This document shows, piece by piece, positions 26,006-32,957 of a stretch of DNA of 64,000 nt. The notes under the pieces were generated by a model, which saw only the letters and a list, made by a program, of their open reading frames with translations, was not told the origin of the DNA and did not search any database. The first letter of the stretch is position 1, and each line of letters starts with the position of its first letter. Made by a program: the position numbers and the translations under genes. Origin of the DNA: Actinomycetota bacterium (lineage in GTDB: Bacteria > Actinomycetota > AC-67). Location of the stretch: positions 18,643 to 82,642 of the forward strand of contig JBBDRM010000136.1 of assembly GCA_040905475.1 (NCBI GenBank), given 5' to 3'.

Positions 26006-27149
26006 AGGGGCGCGCGAGTCGCTCGCCTGCGGCGTGCAACGTTTCCAGTTTCTTGCAGAACGAGAACCGGAGCTTCGTCCGTCCCAGCTCGGGCTTGCTG
26101 TAGAACGACGAGCCGGGCACCGAAGCGACTCCGACTTCCTTGGTCAGATGACGCGCAGCGGTGACGTCATCGTCGAATCCCAGGCCGGAGATGTCGGTCA
26201 TGATGTAGTAAGCGCCGTACGGTTTGTAGGTCTTGAACCCCGCGCCTTCCAAGATCGAGAGCATGAGGTCCCGCCGCTCCAGATACTCTTTCGCCAGCCG
26301 AGCGTAGTACTCGTCTGGGAGTCCCATCGCCACTGCACCGGCTTCTTGCAGCGGGGCGGCAGCGCCGACAGTCAGAAAGTCGTGAACCTTGCGGACGCCG
26401 CTCGTTAGCTCCGGCGATGCAACAGTCCATCCGACGCGCCAGCCAGTCACCGAGTAGGTCTTCGAGAGCGCGTTGATCGTAACGGTGCGGTCCTCCATGC
26501 CGGGGATGGTGATGAGCGGGACGTGTTCGTGACCCTCGTAGGTCATGTGCTCGTAGATTTCGTCAGTGAACGCGACCGCCCCCCACTTCTGGCAGAGCGC
26601 GCCGACAGCCTCCAGCTCCGAGCGTGTGAAGACCTTCCCCGTCGGATTGTTCGGCGTGTTGAGGATGATGCCGCGCGTCCGATCGTTGAACGCCGCCGCT
26701 AGCTCGCCCTCGTCAAAGGTCCAGTCAGGCTCGTGCAGCGTCACATAGCGCGGGGTCGCGCCGGACAGGATTGCGTCTGGCCCGTAGTTTTCGTAGAAGG
26801 GTTCAAGGACTACCACTTCGTCGCCGGGGTCGATGACCGCCAGCATCGCGGCGATCATGGCTTCGGTCGAGCCACAGGTGACGCAAAGCTGGGTGTCGGG
26901 ATTCACACGCATCCCGTACGTCCGCTCGAACTTCGCGGCGATGGCCTCACGGAAGTTCTGGGCACCCCAAGTGATTGCGTATTGATTCAAGTCGGCATCA
27001 ATCGCGCCCTTGGCCGCGTCCTTCAGTTCTTGTGGGCATGCAAAGTCAGGGAACCCCTGGGCGAGGTTGATCGCGCCGTGGGCGATGGCGAGCCGGGTCA
27101 TGTCGCGGATGACCGACTCGGTGAACGACGCCGCCTTAGCCGATATCAT
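26004..27149 (-). CDS. PLP-dependent class I/II aminotransferase
   Basis: This 381-residue fold-type I aminotransferase resembles kynurenine/methionine aminotransferases. It has L-A-Q-G-F-P-D-F near 28, N-T-P-N-N-P-T-G-K near 165, the PLP lysine in A-L-S-K-T-Y-S-V-T-G-W-R near 232, and K-L-R-F-S-F-C-K at the end. The ATG at 27149 has AGGGGGCCAAGG just before it and overlaps (ATGA) the stop of a truncated aminotransferase copy. Its codons carry more A/T in third positions than the two truncated copies to the right. It therefore probably came from a different lineage than they did. Confidence 0.9.
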   Translation of the reverse strand: MISAKAASFTESVIRDMTRLAIAHGAINLAQGFPDFACPQELKDAAKGAIDADLNQYAITWGAQNFREAIAAKFERTYGMRVNPDTQLCVTCGSTEAMIAAMLAVIDPGDEVVVLEPFYENYGPDAILSGATPRYVTLHEPDWTFDEGELAAAFNDRTRGIILNTPNNPTGKVFTRSELEAVGALCQKWGAVAFTDEIYEHMTYEGHEHVPLITIPGMEDRTVTINALSKTYSVTGWRVGWTVASPELTSGVRKVHDFLTVGAAAPLQEAGAVAMGLPDEYYARLAKEYLERRDLMLSILEGAGFKTYKPYGAYYIMTDISGLGFDDDVTAARHLTKEVGVASVPGSSFYSKPELGRTKLRFSFCKKLETLHAAGERLARP

Positions 27150-27571
27150 CCTTGGCCCCCTGACCTGCAAAAATGTCCTTTCTTCTCGTAGAAGGGCTCG
27201 AAGACGACCACCTCGTCACCCGGGTCGACGATCGCGAGCATCGCCGCGATCATCGCCTCGGTCGACCCGCAGGTGACGCAGAGCTGCCGGTTCGGGTCGA
27301 CGGCCATGCCGTAGGTGCGCTCGAACTTCCCGGCGATCGCCTCGCGGAAGCGTTGCGCGCCCCAGGTGATCGCGTACTGGTTGATGTCGGCGTCGATGGC
27401 TTCTTTGGCCGCGTCCTTCAGCTCTTGCGGGCACGCGAAGTCCGGGAAGCCCTGCGCGAGGTTGATCGCGCCGTGCGCGATCGCCAGCCGGGTCATGTCG
27501 CGGATCACCGACTCGGTGAAGGACGCAGCCTTGGCGGAGATCCGTATCTCGCCCATCGAGAAATCGCTCAT
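27146..27571 (-). pseudogene. Truncated aminotransferase, N-terminal copy A
   Basis: About 120 residues match the N-terminal third of the intact aminotransferase, ending at V-F-E-P-F-Y-E. The next 12 residues are unrelated and run into a stop that overlaps the intact gene's start. The PLP lysine and substrate domains are absent, so the product cannot be an enzyme. The ATG at 27556 corresponds to the native start of copy B; an in-frame ATG lies 15 bases upstream at 27571. The DNA is almost identical to copy B (28992-29329) but clearly diverged from the intact gene. Confidence 0.85.
27183..27520. repeat. 338-bp direct repeat, left copy
   Basis: This segment matches 28992-29329 base for base with only about three differences found by eye (in ...gtcAcc..., ...gaCgat... 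and ...gcCagcc...). To the right of 27520 the two copies suddenly diverge although they still encode similar residues. To the left of 27183 they share nothing. The abrupt left edge is at the same base in both copies. Confidence 0.9.
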
Positions 27572-27642
27572 AGACAGGTTCCTTGATAGCGCTCACGGAG
27601 AATGCGTCCCGCTAATCGAGGCCGTCAATGCCCTGGTTCAGC

Positions 27643-28191
27643 TCAGCTTCTTCGGCTCAAAGCCAGCTTAGCGGTTAATGGACGGGGCCAGTCCGGGCGG
27701 CCAACGGAAAGGAACAGGGTCGTTGCCTTTGGTGAAAGCCGTGGTCGAAAAGTCCACCGTCCGGTTAGGGCGACGGCGTCCGACTCATATGATCTCCCCA
27801 AGAATGTGTATGTGTTGTTTAGGTCGTCTCTCGCCTCGACGCGCCATGAAGGGTCTCGGGGGCTCCCTGGAATCAACGCATACCCTATCTTGAATCGGTC
27901 TGACCAAATCTCCAGGCTGAGAAGGAACGTAGCCTCCGTCGCCTCCCGTGGGGTGATTCTCGACAGCCACGGCAGAACTCGAACAGGTTTGGGAAATGGG
28001 AGATTCGTAGGAAGATCTTTCGAGGATTCCTCCGTCGGAGGCTCCCTATCGAGGCTCAAAATCCAAGGTAATAGTCGTAATGGCAAATCAATCGCTGCGG
28101 CTGATAGTCCAAGCCACATTCCGGCGTAGGATACGACGCCCAGTACCAACCTGGCCAAAGCACGAGGTGGAAATCGGCCTCCCAATGCCAA
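27643..28191 (-). CDS. Putative membrane-anchored protein in low-GC segment
   Basis: This product of up to 182 residues is not recognised. A hydrophobic stretch near residues 12-45 would anchor it in the membrane. The rest reads like a secreted beta-rich domain (V-E-A-R-D-D-L-N-N-T-Y-T-F-L-G, then G-R-W-T-F-R-P). The start is uncertain: TTG at 28191, or ATG at 28119. Codon use is much less GC-biased than in the surrounding genes, which suggests acquisition from elsewhere. Confidence 0.5.
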   Translation of the reverse strand: MALGGRFPPRALARLVLGVVSYAGMWLGLSAAAIDLPLRLLPWILSLDREPPTEESSKDLPTNLPFPKPVRVLPWLSRITPREATEATFLLSLEIWSDRFKIGYALIPGSPRDPSWRVEARDDLNNTYTFLGRSYESDAVALTGRWTFRPRLSPKATTLFLSVGRPDWPRPLTAKLALSRRS

Positions 28192-28286
28192 TCACCGCGA
28201 CAGTATTGCGAAACTCCCTTACTCTCGTATTGCTGGCGGCAGTTGATCGCTCCTGCGTGTTGGACGGCAGGACGACCATGGACCTC

Positions 28287-28673
28287 CTAACCAATCTCTC
28301 CTATCGATGCGATGAACTCCCATCCACGCCCAGGGTCCCAATACCAGGCCACTCCTGCTGCGCTCAGGCCGTTCATTTCCGCGCTGCACCACGCCTTAAC
28401 GCCCATATCCATCACCCCAACGTAATCAGGTGATCGCTGAAACTCATCCTCGTGCCAGCAGTAGATCGTTTGTTCTTCTTGGGCAGTTGTCGGGGCGCCT
28501 GCGCCTGCAAAACCGCAGACGTTAAACGCCTTCTCACACCCCAACGGGACGAGGCCAGCGGCGTCCCGCACACGGGCGACGAACCTCATCGTGTGAAGCT
28601 TGATACCGCCTTGGGCTGGGAGTTATGTCAACACCAGACCCATCAGAAGCGCCACGAGCGCCGCCCGTTTCAT
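28287..28673 (-). pseudogene. Small secreted protein gene interrupted by an in-frame stop
   Basis: An ATG at 28673, preceded by GGGAGGGGGCAGG, begins a clear signal peptide (M-K-R-A-A-L-V-A-L-L-M-G-L-V-L-T). Codon 17 is TAA (28623-28625). Beyond it the same frame stays open for about 112 codons and encodes a Cys/Trp-containing domain (N-V-C-G-F-A-G-A-G, Y-C-W-H-E-D-E-F, A-W-C-S-A-E-M-N-G, W-Y-W-D-P-G-R-G-W) to a TAG at 28287. An internal ATG at 28589 could give a 100-residue product without the signal. The family is unknown. The stop may be a mutation or a read error. Confidence 0.6.
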
Positions 28674-28698
28674 CCTGCCCCCTCCCGACGCCGAGTTA

Positions 28699-28726
28699 AT
28701 CATTTGGCGCATACAGCCCAAATCAT
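28699..28726. promoter_or_regulatory. Inverted repeat upstream of the secreted-protein gene
   Basis: ATCATTTGG and CCAAATCAT, separated by 10 bases, form a 9-bp inverted repeat with one mismatch. It lies 26-53 bp before the ATG at 28673, near TATGAT-like hexamers that could serve as a -10. It is a candidate operator or promoter element in an AT-rich patch. The assignment is by pattern only. Confidence 0.3.
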
Positions 28727-28801
28727 ATCATATCTGGCTTATACCATGGGAGTCAGCGCCGCCCTCCACCACTGGCTGTGGGAATGTGGTCCCGCCCACG
28801 G

Positions 28802-28984
28802 TCACTCCGCCGCGAACGCTTCGGCAACAACGGGCAAAGCCGCTGGCCGGTGGTCGGGAAGCGGATGCCGGCGAGGCCGACCGCAAGCTCCTTGATGTTG
28901 TCTTCAATGTCGTCGACGAATGCAAGCCCAGCAGGAGTCGCCAAAGGATTAGGCCACAAGCCTTCTGCCAGCGGAAGTGGAATG
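28802..28984 (-). pseudogene. Decayed C-terminal fragment of a HAD hydrolase
   Basis: The frame reads L-A-T-P-A-G-L-A-F-V-D-D-I-E-D-N-I, then G-L-A-G-I-R-F, then P-L-L-P-K. This aligns with the last 50 residues of the intact HAD protein at 29368-30039 (A-F-V-D-D-I-E-D-N-V, G-L-V-G-I-R-F, P-L-F-P-K). A one-base deletion after P-K breaks the frame; correcting it gives A-F-A-A-E and a stop at 28802, matching the intact A-F-A-A-G-R ending. The nucleophile half is absent. Its codons differ from the intact copy's, so it is from a related but diverged lineage. Confidence 0.75.
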
Positions 28985-29365
28985 TCCCTGGTTCTCGTAG
29001 AAGGGCTCGAAGACGACCACCTCGTCGCCCGGGTCGAAGATCGCGAGCATCGCCGCGATCATCGCCTCGGTCGACCCGCAGGTGACGCAGAGCTGCCGGT
29101 TCGGGTCGACGGCCATGCCGTAGGTGCGCTCGAACTTCCCGGCGATCGCCTCGCGGAAGCGTTGCGCGCCCCAGGTGATCGCGTACTGGTTGATGTCGGC
29201 GTCGATGGCTTCTTTGGCCGCGTCCTTCAGCTCTTGCGGGCACGCGAAGTCCGGGAAGCCCTGCGCGAGGTTGATCGCGCCGTGCGCGATCGCGAGCCGG
29301 GTCATGTCGCGGATCACCGACTCGGTGAACGAGGCGGCTTTCGCTGAGATGCCCACGTCGCCCAT
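28949..29365 (-). pseudogene. Truncated aminotransferase, N-terminal copy B
   Basis: It starts with ATG at 29365, two bases after the intact HAD gene's stop, so it occupies the place expected of a native second gene in a HAD-aminotransferase operon. About 120 residues match the aminotransferase N-terminus, stopping at V-F-E-P-F-Y-E-N like copy A. The sequence then jumps into the decayed HAD tail and reaches a stop. No PLP-lysine region remains. It is the right-hand copy of the 338-bp repeat. Confidence 0.85.
28992..29329. repeat. 338-bp direct repeat, right copy
   Basis: This is the partner of 27183-27520, in the same orientation and 1,809 bp away. It lies inside the truncated aminotransferase copy B. 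Homologous recombination between the two copies would delete or amplify the intervening low-GC segment. Confidence 0.9.
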
Positions 29366-29367
29366 CG

Positions 29368-30039
29368 TCAACGCCCCGCCGCGAATGCCTTCGGGAACAA
29401 CGGCCGCAGCCGGTCCATCACCTCGCCGTTGGTGGTGAATCGGATCCCGACCAGGCCCACGTTGCGCGCGCCGACCACATTGTCCTCGATGTCGTCGACG
29501 AACGCCGCGCGTGCCGGTGGGACGGCGAGGCGCTCGCAGGTCAGCCGGTAGATGCGCGGGTCGGGCTTGCGCATCCCGACCTCACTCGAGTCGACGACGA
29601 CCTCGAACACATCGGTCGGATAGAACTCGCGCCAGCCGCCCCACTCCTTCACGTTGTTGGTGAGCAGCCCGACCTTGTAGTGCTCGCTGATCCGCCGGGC
29701 GGTCTCGATCATCTCGTCGTTGCGGCGGATCCGGCCCCACAGCTTCTTGCGAACCTCCGCCGGATCTTCCGGCATCGTGATCGTGCTGCCCATCTCGCCG
29801 AGCTTGACGCCCAGCCGCCGGTAGTAGTCGGCCTCGGTGATCTGTCCGGTCTCGAGCAGATGGAAATCGGAAGAGCCGTCGGTGCTCGAGTAGTGCTCAC
29901 GGAAGGTCTTGACCAGCTCTCCCGGCTGCAGCCCCAGATCCTTCTCGAAGTCGGCGAACGACTCGAGGACCGGGGTAGTCAGCACCCCGCCGAGATCGAA
30001 GATCGCGGCGTCGAGCTCTGCGGCTTCCGTACCCGGCAC
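29368..30039 (-). CDS. HAD-superfamily hydrolase (subfamily IA)
   Basis: This 223-residue HAD phosphatase-like protein has the nucleophile Asp at 15 in F-D-L-G-G-V-L-T, the Thr motif in L-L-T-N-N-V-K near 125, the Lys in M-R-K-P-D-P-R-I-Y near 157, and the metal-binding F-V-D-D-I-E-D-N. All catalytic motifs are intact. Members dephosphorylate small metabolites or act as haloacid dehalogenases; the substrate is unknown. It starts at GTG. It appears to have headed an operon with an aminotransferase, now truncated. Confidence 0.88.
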   Translation of the reverse strand: MPGTEAAELDAAIFDLGGVLTTPVLESFADFEKDLGLQPGELVKTFREHYSSTDGSSDFHLLETGQITEADYYRRLGVKLGEMGSTITMPEDPAEVRKKLWGRIRRNDEMIETARRISEHYKVGLLTNNVKEWGGWREFYPTDVFEVVVDSSEVGMRKPDPRIYRLTCERLAVPPARAAFVDDIEDNVVGARNVGLVGIRFTTNGEVMDRLRPLFPKAFAAGR

Positions 30040-30102
30040 GGCCGCGAGTCTATCGGAAGGCCTGGACTACGATGCCTGCAGACTCCGACCGGGGAGGCCG
30101 CC

Positions 30103-30756
30103 ATGACCCTGCAGATCGTTCACGCCGAAGTCGAGCGTTACATGCGTTCCCTGCTGACCCGCCACGACGGAGCGGTGCTCCTCGAGATGGAGAAGGAAGG
30201 TGAGGAGCGCGGCTTCCCCATCATCGGACGGATGGTCGGTGTGACCGTGGAGGTTCTCGCGCGCGCGATCGGCGCGCGGCGCGTCTTCGAGCTGGGCTCG
30301 GGGTACGGCTACTCCGCGTACTGGTTCTCGCGAGCGGTCGGCCCGACCGGCGAGGTCCATTGCACCGATGGCGACCCCGAAAACGAGCGCAAGGCCTCGG
30401 ACTACCTGACGCGCGCCGGACTCTGGGATCGGGTGCGGTACCACGTCGGCGACGCGGTCGAGATGCTCGCCGCGACCCCGGGCACGTTCGACGTCGTCTA
30501 CAACGACATCGACAAGCACGGCTACCCGGACGCGTGGCGTGCAGCGCGCGAACGCGTGCGGCCCGGCGGGCTCTACCTCTGCGACAACGTGCTCTGGAGC
30601 GGCCGAGTGGCCGAGGACGTCGTCGATGACGACGTCAGGCCCGGGTGGACCGAGGCGATCAAGGAGCACAACCACCTGGTCTCAGAGGACCCCGACTTCT
30701 TGTCGGTCATCATCCCGACGCGCGACGGGGTGATGACGGCGTTGCGCCTCCGTTAG
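30103..30756 (+). CDS. O-methyltransferase (caffeoyl-CoA OMT-like, family 3)
   Basis: This 217-residue SAM-dependent methyltransferase has F-E-L-G-S-G-Y-G-Y-S-A near 64, D-G-D-P-E-N near 90, F-D-V-V-Y-N-D-I-D-K-H near 128 with the metal-binding acidic residues, and L-C-D-N-V-L-W-S-G near 162. These are typical of the cation-dependent catechol O-methyltransferase family. The ATG at 30103 follows a GGGGAGG ribosome site. It diverges from the HAD gene. The substrate is unknown. Confidence 0.88.
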   Translation: MTLQIVHAEVERYMRSLLTRHDGAVLLEMEKEGEERGFPIIGRMVGVTVEVLARAIGARRVFELGSGYGYSAYWFSRAVGPTGEVHCTDGDPENERKASDYLTRAGLWDRVRYHVGDAVEMLAATPGTFDVVYNDIDKHGYPDAWRAARERVRPGGLYLCDNVLWSGRVAEDVVDDDVRPGWTEAIKEHNHLVSEDPDFLSVIIPTRDGVMTALRLR

Positions 30757-31709
30757 GCGTTCCGCGTGTTGTCGAGATATTCCGCGATGCCGGTCGCGGT
30801 CCGGCCGTCCATCGTGAAATCGGTGAGGCCTTCGGCGACTCGCGTGGCTCCGATCCGTAGTGGGATGACCGAGCGGACGGCGCCCTCGACCTCGTACTTG
30901 GTTCCTTCAACGTCCTCGGCCACGATGCGCATCGCGCGGTGGAAGCGGCCGTCGAAATCGGAGTCGAGCGTGAAGCGCTTGACCTTGACGAGGCGGTGGT
31001 CGCGCCAGACCCATCCCGCCTGAACCTCGCGGCCGGGAAGGATCAGCGAATGAACCCCCAGGGCTCGTTCGCGGTCGAACGGGATCGAGAACCAGCGCCA
31101 TCCCCAGACCGCGCTCCAATCCCGAGGTCCCCACGACTTGTCCCGAACGCCGATCCCCTGGACCTCGAGGCGACGGTTCCCCACCTTCACGACGCCCTTG
31201 ACGCGGCACGCCTGCTCGAAGTGCCCGGTGGCGACCGCCTTCGCGGCGGCGTCGGCGTCCTCGGTCCGCCGCGTGCGTCCGCTCGTGCCGAACGGGGGCA
31301 TGAAGGCAACGTAGGAGAGCGCGATCTGGACGCGGACGATCCGCCCACCAGCGCTCCGTCCTCGCGTCTCGGCGATGTCGAGGTCCGATGCCTGCTCCAC
31401 CGCGATGGCGCTGCCGGAGCACTCGACCACCCATCGAGTCAGGTCGAAGCCCCGTTCGTACTTCAGGCCGCCGACGGCCACCACTTCGGGATTCGCCGTC
31501 GTGGGCTCGCGGTTCATCACGGCGACCGCGCCGCCCTCGGGGAGGAACAGGAAGAGGTTCCCGTCGGCCTGTCCCTCGTTGGGTCGGAAGCCGATGCGCG
31601 TGAAGCCCGCCAGCCCGGTCGTCGGGTCGGAGAAGTTGAAGTAGTACGACTCGCTCCATGCCGGCTCGGGGCCGGTCGGATGCGGGTGGTCGTCCTGCGG
31701 CTCGATCAC
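30753..31709 (-). CDS. Lipocalin-like/CrtC-type protein (DUF7064/7065-like), putative
   Basis: This 318-residue protein with two beta-barrel-like halves is reminiscent of hydroxyneurosporene synthase-type proteins of actinobacteria. Landmarks are W-S-E-S-Y-Y-F-N-F, G-N-L-F-L-F-L-P-E-G-G, H-F-E-Q-A-C-R-V-K-G, and G-V-R-D-K-S-W-G-P-R-D-W near residue 190. Naming of the family is tentative. The GTG at 31709 overlaps the upstream LLM enzyme stop (GTGA), so the two are coupled. It meets the O-methyltransferase gene tail to tail with a 4-bp overlap. Confidence 0.7.
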   Translation of the reverse strand: MIEPQDDHPHPTGPEPAWSESYYFNFSDPTTGLAGFTRIGFRPNEGQADGNLFLFLPEGGAVAVMNREPTTANPEVVAVGGLKYERGFDLTRWVVECSGSAIAVEQASDLDIAETRGRSAGGRIVRVQIALSYVAFMPPFGTSGRTRRTEDADAAAKAVATGHFEQACRVKGVVKVGNRRLEVQGIGVRDKSWGPRDWSAVWGWRWFSIPFDRERALGVHSLILPGREVQAGWVWRDHRLVKVKRFTLDSDFDGRFHRAMRIVAEDVEGTKYEVEGAVRSVIPLRIGATRVAEGLTDFTMDGRTATGIAEYLDNTRNA

Positions 31710-32842
31710 GAGGCGCCGCGACGGATCAGCCGGGCGGTCCGGACGAGCGACGTGAACGACGACAGCGCCTTCTGCGGCTTTGCGATCGCGGTGATGTTCT
31801 CGAAGATGATGTGCTTGAGGCCGCGTCGCTCGTAGTTCCAGGCCAGCTCCGCCATGTCCTGGGGGCTGCCATGCGGGAACAGGGCGTGCACGATCTCCCA
31901 CGGAACCTTCTCCATCGCGGCCATCGTCTCGTCGCGCGAGTAGCGCGTCGGGATGAAGTCGCGGATCCCGCCGAACGATTCGCCGAACGGGTGGATGCCG
32001 CCGGCCTCACGCCACGCCTCAGCGTCGAGCACGAGCGCGCCGAGCTTCAGCGCCGGCGACTCGAGGGCCGAGTGGCAGGCGTCGTGCGACGCGTCGATCA
32101 TCCCGGTGACGACGAGGCCGGGAGTGATCGACATCGGGTCACGCCCCGCCGCCGCCGCGGAGTCGCGGATCTTCCCCAACGCGATCCCGTACCGATCGGG
32201 CGAGAGCGTGTGCGGGATCCAGCCGTCGCCGTAGCGGCCGGTGATGTCGAGCATGCGGGGCCCCATCGCGGCGACCCAGATCGGCGGAGGGCGCTTCAGG
32301 TACGGACGGAGCGAGAGCGCAGCGCCCTGGAGCGTGAAGAACTCGCCCGCGAAGTGGACGGGCTCGCGGGAGGACCAGAGCAGCCGGATCACCTTCAACG
32401 CTTCCTCGAAACGGGTCACGGCTTTGGTCATCGACAGGCCGTACGGCTCGGTGTTCTCGCGCTCGCCGGCGCCGAGCCCCAGGATGAACCGGCCCTTCGT
32501 CGTGTGTTGCAGCGTGAGGGCCGCGCGCGCGATCGACGCGGGATGGAGCCGGATCGGGTCGGTGACCGAGACGCCGAACCGGATCCGCTTCGTCCGTGCA
32601 CCGAGCGCGCCGAGCACCACGAACGGGTCGAAGAACTCGTCGGGATCCTTGATCAGCCTGGCCGCCGGTGTGAGGTCCTTCGACCACATGCCCGGAGGGA
32701 TGACGCCCATGAAATGATCGATCAGCCAGTAGGAATCGAACCGGACCCGGTCGGCGACGCGCGCCATGATGCGCGAAACGGTGTGCGGGGGGCGCGTCGG
32801 ATCTTGAACGCCCACCCTCAGCCGGTCGTCGCGCCGGGCCAC
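31706..32842 (-). CDS. LLM class F420-dependent oxidoreductase
   Basis: This 378-residue luciferase-like enzyme has F-D-S-Y-W-L-I-D-H-F near 35, K-R-I-R-F-G-V-S-V-T-D-P near 85, G-R-F-I-L-G-L-G-A-G-E near 117, and P-P-P-I-W-V-A-A-M-G-P near 187. The family usually uses F420H2. It is longer than the window's other three LLM proteins, with extra C-terminal sequence after residue 300. It is coupled to the downstream CrtC-like gene and may act on the same hydrophobic substrate (inference). Confidence 0.85.
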   Translation of the reverse strand: MARRDDRLRVGVQDPTRPPHTVSRIMARVADRVRFDSYWLIDHFMGVIPPGMWSKDLTPAARLIKDPDEFFDPFVVLGALGARTKRIRFGVSVTDPIRLHPASIARAALTLQHTTKGRFILGLGAGERENTEPYGLSMTKAVTRFEEALKVIRLLWSSREPVHFAGEFFTLQGAALSLRPYLKRPPPIWVAAMGPRMLDITGRYGDGWIPHTLSPDRYGIALGKIRDSAAAAGRDPMSITPGLVVTGMIDASHDACHSALESPALKLGALVLDAEAWREAGGIHPFGESFGGIRDFIPTRYSRDETMAAMEKVPWEIVHALFPHGSPQDMAELAWNYERRGLKHIIFENITAIAKPQKALSSFTSLVRTARLIRRGAS

Positions 32843-32875
32843 GGCAGAAGCATATAGGTGGAGCCGAAAACCCGG

Positions 32876-32903
32876 ACGAGAGACCCCCTGCGGGGTCTCT
32901 CGT
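32876..32903 (-). terminator. Intrinsic terminator after the surface-protein gene
   Basis: ACGAGAGACCCC and GGGGTCTCTCGT form a perfect 12-bp stem with a CTGC loop. On the minus strand the stem is followed within about five bases by a TTTT run. It lies 55 bp beyond the stop of the large DUF11 protein gene and before the LLM gene, so it should end the surface-protein mRNA. Confidence 0.85.
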
Positions 32904-32957
32904 CACTATGGTGCTTCGTTGACGACGTCTATGCGCCGCCGTCCGGCACCCCCGCGA

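Noticed and set aside
28088-28279. Minus-strand frame with a good ribosome site (ATG at 28279)
   Set aside because: GGAGG lies well placed, but the 60-odd-residue translation is not protein-like and overlaps the start of the membrane-protein gene. It could be a displaced start linked by a frameshift, but that cannot be shown.
27602-28433. Plus-strand open frames in the low-GC segment
   Set aside because: They lack ribosome sites and protein-like composition. The minus-strand frames carry the signal peptide and coherent domains.
31658-32857. 399-codon plus-strand frame across the LLM gene
   Set aside because: It is antisense to a well-supported oxidoreductase and has shadow-frame composition.
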